NCBI RefSeq assembly: GCF_030272615.1
Contig: NC_081406.1
Coordinates: 397,318,439-397,382,438, forward strand
Reading direction: 5' to 3'
DNA length: 64,000 nucleotides
Source: Cryptomeria japonica
Taxonomy: Eukaryota > Streptophyta > Pinopsida > Cupressales > Cupressaceae
How positions within the stretch are numbered: position 1 is the first letter of the stretch; the number at the start of each line of letters is the position of its first letter. The notes below the pieces were generated by a model. The model did no database searches, was not told the DNA's origin, and was given only the letters and a program-made list of their open reading frames with translations. The position numbers were made by a program, and so were the translations under genes. Shown in pieces: positions 1 to 12,047 of the stretch.

Positions 1-560
1 ATCCCTTACCTGCTTATGAACAAGGTGATTCCTGAAAATCCAAGGGAGGTGCCAAAGTCAATTACACCTACACTAACAATGATAATATGATCAACATGAT
101 TGAATCTTCCCAATCTAAGTATTGCAACGTGATCATAATAAAAAATATACAAAATAAAACACAAACTGCAAACGTTGTAACCCATGATCAAGAGAAGGTT
201 ACTCTCAAAGGACCTAGTTCCTCAACTCCTGATCAAACAACATCAAACCTACCGACTTCTTGAAATAGACAACCAAATATGATCGTGGCTAAATCTAAGA
301 AACTAGCTTCATCATCCTCTCCTGGTTATAGCATTCTCAAACAAATGAAATGAACTACCACTCAAATCTCCATTTTTGAATTGCTTAAGATCTCTTCTTC
401 TCATAGAGAGATCCTAGACAAAGCTTTGCTCACTACTAATGTCCCCAAATATTTAGATGTAGATTAGTTTCAATCTATGGTGGGTCACCTCACTTCGCCT
501 CATTACCTCACCTTATCTAAAGAAGATGACAATTCACTGAATCACCCACATAACTAGCCA
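1..560 (+). pseudogene. Gag-protease linker of copy A, degenerate
   Basis: Reading in the protease frame gives recognisable but broken coding sequence, with stops near the start and again near 260, 350, 465 and 555. The segment just before the protease has the short hydrophobic helices that commonly precede the protease in Tat elements (a stretch around 360-480 that reads like a LKISSSHREILDKALL helix). No CCHC knuckle is visible, so the nucleocapsid part of gag lies upstream of the window. I call it a linker from its position and frame only. Confidence 0.5.
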
Positions 561-1465
561 TTGCACATCGAAGCTATTATCCATAAATACCGAGTCAAAC
601 GTGTTTTGATAGATAGAGGCACTGGGTTGAATATTTTTACCTACAATCTACTGACACAATTGGAATTTTATGAACATGACATTGATCTAACAAAGAAAAT
701 AACAATCAAATCTTATGATGAAGAAGAAAGAACCTCTAAAGGTCTGGTGCTATTGTCGATCAAGGTAGAACCTATGGAAAGAGATGTTATTTTCCAGGTG
801 CTTGACCTTCCTCTTTCATACAACATCTTACTAGGTAGGCCATGGATTCACAAAATGCAAGCAGTACCATCTACCTATCATCAGTGCTTGAAATTTCCTT
901 ATAATGGAGTTGAAGTTAGTATTCCTACTAATACAAGTTACACCTGTAATGAATTAAAATGGTGTGCTGATACCTTTGTTCCTTATAACAGAGCAACCTC
1001 TACAGCTAAAATTTTAGAAACTTTGATGAAAGTTTACCTAGAAAAGAAATTGAAAATCACAGACATTGGCATGGATGGATACAAGATAGAACATGTACTT
1101 TCACTAATGTATCTTCCTCCATCACCAAGACAGTCTGGAAAACCATCAGAGACTATGAAGCCACAAACTTCAACTCCAAATGTCATTTATGATGGTTTTT
1201 TGTACAGTCCTCTACTTCCCTTGCAGTTGAAACTAAAGAGGAGGTTGTTCTCAAATGGCTTTTCAAAGAAGATATTGAGAACAAAGAAGTGCAACACTAT
1301 GAAATTTCCACTGAACAATATGGTCTAGGCTATAAGATGATTCAACGTATGGGATATTTAGGTACTGGTCCTCTAGGAAAGCATCACGAAGGTATTGTTG
1401 AACCTATTCAACTACAAACCAAGTCTACAAATGATAAAGCTCGACTTGGATACAATCTAGGATAG
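561..1465 (+). pseudogene. Retropepsin-like aspartic protease with C-terminal G-patch (copy A)
   Basis: The open stretch 561-1328 contains the aspartic protease core: VLID-RG-TGLNI at residues 15-25, then the hydrophobic strand LPLSYNILLGRPW (about residues 84-96), typical of Ty3 proteases. The catalytic triad normally reads D-S/T-G. Here it is D18-R19-G20, which should inactivate the enzyme. In the other reading frame, about 1240-1465, the protein continues as a glycine-rich G-patch (GLGYK, then RMGYLGTGPLGKHHEGI), a nucleic-acid-binding domain known downstream of some retroelement proteases. The frame change lies near 1240-1330. The family function is maturation of the Gag-Pol precursor. 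No restored enzyme is implied. Confidence 0.75.
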
Positions 1466-3005
1466 TCATCAAATTAAAAACATACATCTCATCATCAGTC
1501 TAAGTGGAGGAAAAACATATTACCTTCAACATCACAGGAAGTAAATACTCAGCAAACTCAGGAAGAGTATGAAAATGAACAAGAAGAATTAGCAATCAAG
1601 AGAGAATAAGTAGTTGGTAATCAAGTTCTAATTGTATCAGTAGTGACAGTATAAGGAGTAGAAATTCCAAAAGATATGAGAGAAGAAATTGAAGGAATTA
1701 AAGAGTTGTTTGTACCACTAAACATTCCAGTCACATACACAGGTAGAATGCAAATAGATAATTCAAAAATTGACTCAAATGAGTATGAATAGGGTCCAAA
1801 TCCTCTCTTAGATACATTTGCTAAAGAAACTCTTGAAGAACCTAGTGATATCATAGATGAGGTACATAAGATAATACACTTGAAGCTGCAAAAGGAAATA
1901 GAGGAAATCATACTAAAAAGACAAGAAGACTACGAACAACAGCTGAAAGAAGAAAGGGCACAAGAAAATTATTCACCTACTATATCTCCCCCTAATGAGA
2001 TAGATCAAATTAGGTATGGAACTAAAAATGAAGAATTGGAGGTTACAGAAGTAGGGTCGGTCATTAGTCCAAAGAAAGTTGAATGGAAAAGATGATAGAG
2101 ACTAACAGATTCATCAAGGTTATGTCAACAGGTATGTCAAATACAAGTGATCATTGAACCAAATCACAAAGGAACTTGCAACATCAAATATGTAGATATT
2201 AATACTATACATACTTTCACTAAGCCACTTGAAGAAGAGTCAGAGACTTCATCTTATGACTCTGACCACTCTGACATAAGCTCTATTTATGAAAATACCT
2301 ATTCAACACCAAACTATGACTACTCTATCATGAATGTCGAGATTTTGTCTGCTGACCCTATTACTGTCAAACCATGATATGTAGTCCAGTTAGAAGTAGA
2401 GGACAATGCTAGTGCTAGGTCTGTTGGCTTAGATCCCCTAAATACTAATGTAAACTTCAATAATTGTGTTCTAACTCTTCCTGGTCTCGAGATGCGTATG
2501 CAAGGTAGTCTTCTAGAACTCGACTTGTCGGTCCGAAGTTGTGATTAAAATGTCATGAATTCCCTTGAACCTGTTAAAACTTTATCCCTAGTACATCCTG
2601 AGCTTATTGACTATACTCTCCAAGATCAACCTTTGAATATACCTACCTTTGCCAATGACTCTACATTAGCCTGTTATCTTAATGTAGTTGAACCAATGGA
2701 CCCTTCCACTAGTGAACAAAGTGAGAACATGACAATAGCAAATGTCAAGTATCTTAGTCGTAAAAATCAAAAAAAGAAAAATAAGTTATGATGGCAAAAA
2801 CCACATTGTGGCGGTGTCAGAATCAAAAATAGTAAAAATAAAGGATGTACCTAACGGTGAAAACCTCTCTGAGGCACCTGAAGGTGAGATACTTGACATT
2901 TTTCCTAATCACTTTCAAGAGAGATCATTAGTGATAATTGAACCTACATAGCCATTAAACATTGGAATAGAAGAAGCTCAACACACCATACATGTAGCTC
3001 AATCC
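1466..3005 (+). pseudogene. Acidic linker between protease and RT (copy A)
   Basis: Several open pieces of the same broad region (1880-2095, 2147-2377, 2555-2791, 2742-2951) are rich in E, D, S and T. They match the equivalent segment of copy B (52510-53880) in order and wording, for example the shared phrases EVEW, SLVHPELID / SLLHPELID and PMD.STSEQSENMT. The last piece ends in GEILDIFPNHF just before the RT. It has no catalytic motif and is best seen as the poorly conserved protease-RT spacer. Stops and frameshifts occur every 150-250 bases. Confidence 0.6.
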
Positions 3006-4091
3006 TTGTCAATCGAAGAACTAAAAGAATTTTCTGATTTCTTCATGAAAAAGAAGATCAATTTTGCATGGACATATGCTGATATGTTGGGTTTGGATCC
3101 TAACCTCATAATGCATCATCTTTCTATCACTCCCAGAGTTAAACTTGTTAACAAAAAACTCCAAAAAATACATCCTCATGTTGCATTACTTGTTAAGGTT
3201 GAACTAGAAAAATTATTAAAAGTTGAATTCATCAGAGCAATTGATTATGCTGAATGGATATCTAATATTTTACATGTTCCTAAACCTGACAAATAAATCC
3301 ATGTTTAAAATGATTTCAGATATTTAAACAAAGCTTGTCCGAAAGATGATTTTCCACTACCCAACATAGACATGATTGTGGACATAACTGTTGGCTATGA
3401 AATGTACTCTTTAATGGATGATTTTTTAGGATATAATCAAATCAAAATTGCACCCAAGGATGAAGAGAAAACAACATTCACTTGTGCATGGGGAACCTTC
3501 TGCTGGAATGTAATGCCCTTCAGTGTAAAGAATGCAGACGCTACTTATCCAAGAGCTGTAACAACAATTTTTCATGATATAATGCACAAAAACATGGAGG
3601 ATTATGTTGATGACACTCTAGTTAAATCCATGAAAATATCAACACATCTATTTGAACTAGGTCTAATATTAGACAGGATGGAAAAATTCAAACTCAGATT
3701 AAATCCCAAGAAATGTGCATTTGGGGTTACATCTGGTAAGCTACTAGGATATATTGTTTTAGTGAAAGTAATTGAAGTGGATCCAGATAAAGTTAAGGCT
3801 ATCATGGAAATTCCACCTCCAAAGAATGTCAGTCAAATGAGAATTTTACAAGGGTGGCTCCAATCAATAAGGCACTTTATTTCTCAGCTAGCAGATAAGG
3901 CTCAACCATTCACAAAGACATTACGAAAAGGAGTTACATACAACTGGGATAGAGATTGTGAACAACACCTAAAGCAAATCAAGGAATATCTTTCTAATCC
4001 ACCCATATTATTGCCACCAATTCAAGGCAAACCATTGACTCTCTACATATCAGCTACAAATACATCACTAGGGGCACTCTTGGCACAATAG
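3006..4091 (+). pseudogene. Ty3-type reverse transcriptase (copy A)
   Basis: The RT begins with the Tat-style entry segment INFAWTYADMLGLDPNLI, then palm and finger motifs (DDFPLPNID, then YNQIKIAP.D.EKTTF), the segment WGTFCWNVMPFSVKNA, and the active-site box EDYVDDTLVK near 3598-3625. The catalytic YVDD is intact. The frame is interrupted by TAA at 3294 and TGA at 3308, then resumes at 3312. The family role is copying the RNA genome into cDNA inside the particle. The connection domain runs directly into RNase H. Compared with copy B, conserved residues are altered (FSVKNADATY for FGLKNAGATY). Confidence 0.9.
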
Positions 4092-5060
4092 GATGAGAAT
4101 AAAAAGGAAAGAGCTATATATTATATTAGCAGAACCTTGGTATCCTATGATATAAATTATACTATCATAGAAAAATCTTGTTTGGCATTGGTCTTTGCAT
4201 CACATAAATTAAGACACGACATGCTAGCACATTCTATCAAGTTGGTAGCTAAGATTGATCCACTCAAATACCTTCTCAGGTAAGCAACACTTACAAGGAG
4301 ATTAGCTAAATGGATCATGGTTCTTACACAATTTGATATTGAATATGTAGAACACAAATCTATCAAAGGACGGGTCATTGCAGATCAACTTGTTGGTGCT
4401 CTGCTTGAAGACAATCAACCTTTGCACATAGAATTTCTGGATGAATCCATCATGCACCTTACTCAACAATCGTGGAAAATGTTCTCTGATGGGTCTTTCC
4501 CTCAACATGATTCTAGTGCTAGAATACTTTTTACCACTCCTCAAAGATATTCAATCCCAAAGGCTTATAAAATTCTCTTTCCATGCACAAACAATATTGC
4601 AGAATATGAAGCTTTGGTATAAGAAATCAAGCTATCTATTGAATGGAAGGTTGTTGAGTTAAACATCTATGGAGACTCTTAGCTAATTATCAACCAAATT
4701 AATGATATATATCAGACTCAGGATGAGAAAATGATGCCTTATAAGAGAATGGTTGATGATCTCAATAAATATTTTACCTTTGTATCATTTCAACAGATTC
4801 TTAGATCAGCAAATAGAGCAGCAGATGCTATGGCTACCTTGGTGTCTATACCACAACTACAAGAATTTGAGTTCTGCTTTGAGTTCTTGGTGGAAGAATT
4901 ACATTATCCTGCTTATGATTATCCTGAGTCCCAGATGGTTTGTTCTATTATTAGACATGATTCATTTGGCTATAGCCATATTTACTCTTACATGTGTGAC
5001 CAAATTATTCATGTTAATCTTACTCGTAATGAGAAAAGAAACCTTATTCGAAATGATTCA
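4092..5060 (+). pseudogene. Tandem RNase H domains (Ty3-type plus second, archaeal-type) of copy A
   Basis: The first domain is seen at about 4092-4390: KKERAIYYISRTLV, the YTIIEKSCLALVFA helix, then IEYVEHKSIKGRVIADQL. The second starts near 4441 with WKMFSDGSF (its first catalytic Asp), then PCTNNIAEYEALV, the IYGDS strand and a C-terminal ANRAADAMATL helix, ending about 4860. A second RNase H of this kind after the Ty3 one is characteristic of Tat elements. The domain is broken by in-frame stops near 4621 and 4681. The family role is removal of the RNA template and primer processing. The tail 4860-5060 leads into the integrase. Confidence 0.8.
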
Positions 5061-6224
5061 TGATATGTCATCATCGTTAACGATTTGTATAGGTGAGGTT
5101 TGGATAGTACTTTTTTTAGGTTTCTAGAAACTGAAGAGTCCCAATGTGCATTATCCGAAGTCCATGAAGGTATTTGTGGATCTTATTCAAACAGTCTTAC
5201 TTTAGCTCAAAAACTACTAAGGGTTGGCTACTACTAGCCAGATATGGAAAAAGATGCTATAAAATTTTCTAAACCTTGTGTGAAGTGTCAGCTACATGGA
5301 AATCTCATACATGCTCCAGCAAGGGATATAATACCTTTCATCACACATTGGTCTTTTCAACAATGGGCATTTGACCTTATTGGCCAAATATATCCTGCAT
5401 CATCTAACATACACAAGTTTATTATAACTGCCACTGAGTACTTCATTAAGTGGGTTGACGCAGTTTCACTAATCAAAGCAACCGGTAAACAAGTAGCTAT
5501 GTTCATCCTTAACTATATCATCTATAGGTATGGGATACCTTCTTCCATTGTGACTGACAATAGAGGGTAGTTAAAAAATAAAGATCTAGATGAGCTTTGT
5601 GAAAAGTTCAAAATCAAAGAACACTGGTCATCCATATACTACCCTCAAGGTAATGGACAAGCTGAAGCATCTAACAAAAATCTGCTGACTATGTTGCACA
5701 AAACAATAAACAAATCCAGAAAGGATTGGCATCTGCAGCTCAATCCTGCACTATGGGCTTATAGAACAAGTATTAGAATGCTTGCTAGGGCTACACCTTT
5801 TTCTTTGGTGTATGGATTGAAATTAGTCTTGCCTATTGAGGTGGAAATATCATATTTGAGAGTTTCTTTACAAGGTCTGGTTACTGATGAAGACTGCAGA
5901 ATATATAAATTCCAAGAACTCAAGTTGCTAGATGAACATTGACAAGTGGCGTTTGATCATCTGAGAGTGTACAGAAAGAGAATGTCTATAGGTTATAACA
6001 AGAAAGTTTGACAAATAGAATTTTAGGTTGGTGACCTTGTTTTGAGAGAAAATCCTAAAAATCAACAGTTTCGAGACAACAAAGGGAAGTTTGAACCCAA
6101 TTGGTTGGGTCCCTACATCGTTACTGCAATTTTTGGCTTTGGTGCCTATCAACTCTCAACATCAGAAGGAGAACATCTCTATGAACCGATCAAAACCATT
6201 CACTTGAAGAAATTCTTCGCTTAG
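5061..6224 (+). pseudogene. Ty3-type integrase (copy A)
   Basis: The N-terminal zinc-binding region is degraded. The end of its HHCC motif is visible as CVKCQLHGN at about 5276-5305. The catalytic core follows: FDLIGQIYPASSNIHKF, then IVTDNRG (second catalytic Asp, 5540-5570), then the region around YYPQGNGQAEASNKN (5637-5675), which carries the catalytic Glu. The C-terminal domain ends with FEPNWLGPYIVTAIFGFGAY and a stop at 6222-6224. Stops occur near 5235, 5568, 5940 and 6009. No chromodomain is visible, as expected for the Tat branch. The family role is insertion of the cDNA. Confidence 0.85.
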
Positions 6225-6813
6225 TATTCTCTTCTCTAGCAACCTATACAACTAAAAAAATAAAAATAAATAAATAAAATAAAAATAATAATAAATAAAA
6301 AAAAGATCTTTGCCAAGCAGGTGAAAACCTGGTAAACAGGCGCCTCTTGTACTCAAGCACTCCATCTATCAACACAAATTTGGCATTTCCCATTTTCATT
6401 CCCGCTTTCCTGCATTTTTGCTTTTGCTTGTACATATCTTTTAGTTGCTTTTGTGACATTTGGTTCTTTTGGAACTCTCATGGCTTGAAACCGATCAATG
6501 TCCTAGTCTTAGGGTAATCTACTGATCAATCTACATGTCCTAAGCAGTATTAACCAAGTCATCATTTTGTTGGTAGTACCAGGTCATCCACTTTGAGTCA
6601 GTCACCTGTCTCCAAACTACTGAAGAGTTTTATCACTGAGTAAACAAGAAAAACAAGACTACTGAAAACAATCACTAAACTATTTGAGATATGATTAAAA
6701 TTTTCTTTGTGTGTTGTCTTTTAATTTGGTTTTCAATTATTATTCCATCTGAGTAACTCAAGGAAGTCTATCTTGACTAAGAGGAGCAAGGATTGGGGGC
6801 ATAATACTTTTCT
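6225..6813 (+). other. Post-pol untranslated region with A-rich tract (copy A)
   Basis: No gene is seen. It opens with an A/T low-complexity tract (6252-6305), followed by sequence conserved in copy B (57260-57780) and inverted in copy C (52440-52030). Near its end is the conserved block gaggagcaaggattgggggc at about 6782-6800, followed by a T-rich stretch ending in ttgtag, which looks like a 3' splice site. Confidence 0.6.
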
Positions 6814-7059
6814 TTGTTTTCTTCTTGTAGGAATGATTCTGATGATCTAGAAACATCTATTAAGCTGGGTGTCTATGATAAGTGCCTTCACATCAAGATG
6901 AAATCGCCATGCATACCTCGACTCTTCTTATTTGTATGCTATAGGGAGGTTGGAGTTATTTATGTCTATTTTGAGGGAATTTCTTTAATGTGCAATCTAG
7001 ATGCATGTGTAATCTATCCAAGGATATGGACGAAAAAAGGGTCATTGCGGACAAGATAA
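6814..7059 (+). other. Small conserved open frame downstream of pol (copy A)
   Basis: From about 6830, just after a T-rich ttcttcttgtag-like acceptor, the frame reads NDSDDLETSIKLGVYDKCLHIK and continues for about 75 codons. The equivalent segments of B (57803-58066, plus) and C (52010-51765, minus) keep the same frame start and the phrases DLETSNQLGV.DKSLHIK and FVCYREV. The two better copies extend to a shared end, NKIIKIAH / DKIIKIAH. In copy A the last third has shifted frame. No known domain is recognised. It could be a small spliced exon or simply unconstrained homologous sequence. Confidence 0.35.
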
Positions 7060-7743
7060 TTAATATTGCATATTTAAAGAAAGGAACTCTATTTTTCCTG
7101 ATCTGTTTGTAAAAAGCTTAGTGATGAAAATTAAGCATACCAAATCCATTGACTATGTATAGGTTGCATTCATTCTAAGTTTTATGCATTTTAAGTGATT
7201 TCGACATGATAACAATGATCTCTTTATCTTTTGAATGAGAGTTTGAAGCAATCATCATTTCTCAGCTAAGTGGTCTCTTTTTCATCATCATTTCTTCAAT
7301 TGAGTACTTGTGTATTGAGATGTTAGCTGCATAAATGAGCATCTTATATAGATCATACATTTCATCATATAATTATTTGCATTCATATCATTGCATATAA
7401 AAATAAACATTTGCATTACTAGTTACTCATTTTCATCATTTATTTGCATATGAAAAAGAAAAAGAAAACATCCATATTTATAATAAAATGGAAAAATCAG
7501 CATGTCGTTCTAAGAATCTCAACTTTCTTTCTTTTTTGATTAGAAGCGGATTTTATCCAAGAAGTTATACATACATGTAAATAAGTAAAATCAAATCAAA
7601 TCAAGAGCTCATATATATTGTCATAATCTCAGTGTCTAAGAGTACAAATGATATCAACTACAATATACAATGTCTCATCAGAGAAAGAATCATATAGACT
7701 ATAAAAATGGGATATATAATGAAATCTAGGAGATATAACAAAT
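7060..7743 (+). other. Untranslated spacer between pol side and antisense PMD gene (copy A)
   Basis: AT-rich sequence without a gene, colinear with 58067-58746 of copy B and with the complement of 51095-51760 in copy C. It holds runs of short atttgcat/attcat repeats (about 7330-7450). It would be the common 3' end of the sense transcript and the antisense PMD transcript. Confidence 0.5.
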
Positions 7744-9560
7744 CTATCTCTCTACCTCTCCCTCATCATCGGGTGGAGGAGGTGGTGCCTGCTGATCGAT
7801 GTCAGGTTTGGGTTCCTAGCTCCCCCAGATTGAGCCATATACAGAGAATACAAACAACATGCTGTGCTACTGGGACCACTACACTATAAGCTATGATGTA
7901 ATAAGTTGCATGACTCATCTCATGCAAAACCTCTCCCTGAAGAGAATCTTTCTCTGCTCTCACCTTTTCAAGTTGTTGATCACACTCTACTCTGACCTTT
8001 GCAAGCTATCGGTCTCACTCTGCCAGCTGTGACTGCACCACTATCAACCTAGTCCTCAAAGACCGTATTATATCTGGTACTCCTTACTTCCTCCCAGCAT
8101 CCCCCTCTCTACCTCCTTTCTCCTCTCTCTGCTACCTAACTTGCCTAGGAGCCACTCTCTCCTCCTCACCTCCAACCTTTGTTGCCCTAGAACTACCAGA
8201 CTGAACCCCAACAACTCCTAAGGATCCACCCTCCCCTCTCTATCATTGTCTAACTCCCGTAGGTAACCTACTGCTACTAGCACCAAGATCACCTCATGTC
8301 CACCTAGGTACATCCGCTCTCTATCCCTGTACCTACCCTCATCCCTTTACCTAACCTGGTACATATGCCTATGCTGGTGCATCCTCCAACCTCCTCTATA
8401 AGAGGTGCATTCTCTCTGGGATCTGTAAACCGAGGAAAAGGATGTCTCTCAAACCAATCTCTATACTGGGGTAATGCTCCCGTGTCTACTACATCCTCTA
8501 AGTAATCCCATCTCTACGGCTTTAAACATGCTAACTCCTGCATGCTTAGTGTATATGATAGTCTCGATGCCCATCCTCATCTCTCCTCCTCCCCATATTT
8601 AGTGTATGTTGTGAACTCCTGGGATATACTCTTCGGTCTCCCATACTTTCTCATCACCCTAGACACTTCAAACCACTCAATAATAGACACCAATCTGCCA
8701 ATGAGAGGTTGAGTCATGAACATATCCTTCCTCTTCACTCTCCAATCATCCCACAGCTCTAGAACCCTATATGGTCTCCATACTACCACAATCAGATCAT
8801 CCAACTGCCTCCTCCAATAGTCAGTCTTGCCCAAGTGGGGCTGTGAAACATAACTTGAATAACAACATACAATAGGTTGGTGCACCTCCCGTGAATTATC
8901 TACAATAGGTTTGCATACTGGGATATGCTCCATTGCTCATATTTGTAGAACTAAAACACCTGCTGACATGCTCTTCCTCTCTCGATACACAATCTTGTGT
9001 ATCTCATGATACATATGAGCAAGTAAATATGATCCCCACCCTAATCTCATGGGATGAGTCAACAAACTCTCTAGCATTCTTCCCCAACCACATAGAAATC
9101 CATGTTGTCCTCTATCAGGCATCACAAAACAACCAATCATACCTGCCAAAATGCACGCCAAAGGGTAGTGCTCACCATATATGCTCATTAAATCATCCCA
9201 CACAATAGCGTGATCAAGGATAGTCTCATCATGGAATATCTATCTCAATGCCAAAATACCAAGTCGTGGAGTAGAATCATAGTCAACCTTGTCTCTAGTG
9301 AATGGAATCCTCAAAATCCTATATATATCTTCCGACGTGATGGTCATCTCTCCAACCAATAAATGAAAGGTGTTATGCTCTGAATGAAAATGCTTGAGTA
9401 AAGCAGTCAACATACCATGATTCACACAGATATTAGACACCTGTAATAGGTATCTGAATCCACACAAAGCCATATGCCCTCTCTCTACGTCTGATAATTC
9501 ACGAACTAGCCTCATCATCAGTGGAAATGTACACCGAAACTGAATATCTGACAACCAAAT
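7744..9560 (-). pseudogene. Plant mobile domain (PMD) protein, exon 2, antisense gene of Tat copy A
   Basis: Read on the minus strand from 9560, the segment starts after a T-rich acceptor ending in tgtag. It gives IWLSDIQFRC, then MRLVRELSDVERGHMALCGF, then the PMD signature HNTFHLLVGEMTITSEDIYRIL and, further on, GCFVMPDRGQHGFLCGWGR and RLGWGSYLLAHMYHEIHKI. The tail (about 8500-7744) is low-complexity and charged, ends in a glutamate-rich stretch and stops at 7746-7744. The frame is broken near 9240, 8937 and 8577 and more heavily after that. PMD proteins are plant-specific, and relatives such as MAIN and MAIL1 act in the nucleus. PMD genes captured by plant transposons are known. The role inside the element is unknown. 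Confidence 0.8.
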
Positions 9561-10011
9561 CTACAAAATCGAACATACAAATCGTCAACATGTGATCAAA
9601 TTTTTGCTAAAAATATGTTAAACATGCTCACGAATCCAAATATACAACATTCAAAATAAAAAAATTGATGTTTACACTCTCAAAAATTCTTGTTGTTTTT
9701 TATACGATTTTCCACAAACAAGCAGAAACTCATATGAGCAAACATTACACCCCACACAAGTAAACATTCTCATACGACAAACGATATCCTCTTGCACGAC
9801 TAAATGGTCCTATAAGAACACTATCGTATGAATGAAGGGTATACACCAGATGACAAACGCTACTTTCTTAAATGACAAAACAAAAAAGGACAGATACTCA
9901 TACGAGAAATGGTCATGAACTGCACGATAAAATGATGATGACTTTAGACAAAAAAATTTTAAAAAAGCAAAAATTCAACAAAAATTCAAAAATTAAGGAT
10001 TGCAAAGGCTC
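9561..10011 (-). other. PMD intron (3' part) of copy A with TCATACGAC-type motif cluster
   Basis: This is intron sequence of the antisense gene, interrupted at its far end by the LINE. Without the LINE the intron would be about 465 bp, matching 466 bp in B and 456 bp in C. Between about 9730 and 9935 the motif TCATACGA(C/G) or a decayed form recurs every 20-50 bp (for example at 9771, 9823 and 9899). Confidence 0.6.
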
Positions 10012-12047
10012 AAGATCATCTCACAAGAACAAGGGGGTTTTGTTCCAGGAAGGGAGACTATGGAAGGAGCTTTAGTAGCACATGAGGTTTTACATTCTAT
10101 CCATGAAAATCAGCAAGAAAATTTTGTTGTCAAACTTAATATGATGAAAGCATATGATAGGGTTAAGCGGGATTTTCTCTTCAAGGTATTATCTAAATTT
10201 GGTTTCTCAAACAAATGGTGCAAATGGATCAAAATTTGTGTCTCAGGTGCACACTTTTCAATTCTAATAAATGGACATCCTTTAGGGTTTTTTCAGGGTA
10301 CACAGGGAGTAAGACAAGGTGACCCTTTATCACCTTTTCTTTTCATTCTTATGGCAGATGCCTTTAGTAGAAGCATCAATCTTCAGTCATCAAAAGGGCT
10401 TTGGCATGGAGCTAGTCTACTAGTACTTTAATAGTAGTAACTCACTCTCTTTTTGCTCATGACACATTGTTATTTGGTAGGTCTTCTTTAAAAGAAGATA
10501 GGCATATTAAGCAAACTTTGGAAGTCTATTCATCAGCTTCGGGTCATAAAATTAATGCTGCTAAGTCTAAGCTTTTCATCTTCAACACAACTCCAATCTT
10601 GTCACTAAAAATATCTAAGATTTCAGACTTCCCAATGGATCAATTGCCATCTTCTTACCTTGGCATTCCTTTCTTTATGGGGACAAACAAATCTTTTTAT
10701 TGGTCTGTTGTTATTGGAAGAATTAAGGCTCGAATCTTAGCATGGAAAGTAAGGTGGCTTTCATTATCAGGTAGAATTCTTCTTATAAAGAAAGTGTTAA
10801 CTGCAATACCGAACTATTACATGTCTATGCTCAAAGCACCTTCATCTGTCATTCAACAATTAGAGAAACTTGTAAGAGACTTTCTATGGAATAGTAATAT
10901 GACAAATGAAAGGAAAATCCCCTTAGTCTCGCTGGAAAATATGTCATGTCAAAAATCCCAAGGAGGAGTGGGTCTTCATAATCTAAAACATCGCAACAAG
11001 GCTTTTGGAGGAAAACTAATTTGGAAATTGTATACTAATCTTGCCTCCAAATGGTGCCAAATTATGCAAGCTAAATATTTGGACAACAATCAACCATCTA
11101 GAGTTTTGACAATTTTGGATCCTCCAAAAGGGTCAGCTATTTGGAATTTTATGATGGATTCAAGAAATCTAGTAACTAAGTATATTTCATGGGAAGTCAA
11201 TAATGGTTTAAGTGCTAAATTTTTGACAAACTCATGGTGTGGACATCCTCCAATTGCTCAAATGTATAATATGGAAGATATTATGAATATAGCTATAGCT
11301 CACTGGAAAGACCCAGCTCTTCTCCCAATATCCACTCAGCAATCTTCTTCCCTAGCAGATATCTTCTTGAATAGGATAGTTCTCATGTCTATTAGGGAAG
11401 ATGTGTTAATTTGGGTAGCTTCTAAATCAGGGAAATATTCAATTAAAGAAGGCTACAAAGCCATACAACAGGGTTGTAGCAGTAAGGTGAGTAGTCGGGC
11501 ATACTCATTCTGTTGGAATGATATTGTTCTACCAAAAGCAGGTTGTTTCACATGGTTAATGTTGAACAAAAGAATCCTAACAGTAGATAGACTAGTAAAA
11601 ATGGGTATTTCACAAGCTTTTAATTGTGTGCTTTGTGGCTTAGAGGAAGAATCAGTTGATCACTTATTTTTACATTGCACTTTTGCCTCCCAATGCTGGT
11701 TCTTCATCATGAATAAACTCCAAGTTATGATGCCCTTCCCAAAATCACTTTGGGATATGTTTAACTCTTGGCCTCTTTTATTTTTATCATCAAATTTCTC
11801 AGGCATTTGGAAATATGCTCCTGCTCTCATCATTTGGGCCATCTGGTGGGAGAGAAATAAAAGAATTTTCAGAACAGCATCCTCTTCCCTAGATCGCGTT
11901 CTGGCCAAGTTGGAAAATTTGATTGCAGAAATTATAAATTCTTCTCTCACTAATTCCAAGGACATTCAGTCATTCACCCAGTGGGACAAGGTAATTGTAA
12001 AATCATGGAATGGTATTATTACACTAATAGGGATTCCTCTGAACTAG
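10012..12047 (+). pseudogene. LINE reverse transcriptase with C-terminal zf-RVT region
   Basis: The segment begins at the RT motif IISQEQGGFVPGR (10018-10056). The frame contains MMKAYDRVKRDF, the QGVRQGDPLSPFLFILMADAF palm segment and the active-site box at 10452-10463. That box normally reads FADD and here reads FAHD, so a metal-binding Asp is replaced by His. There are in-frame stops just before it (10429-10437). From 10467 a 526-codon open frame covers the thumb and the zinc-binding zf-RVT region (KAGCFTWLMLNKRIL, then CVLCGLEEESVDHLFLHC). TAG at 12045 interrupts a frame that continues into RNase H. The endonuclease and ORF1 are lost to 5' truncation. Confidence 0.9.
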
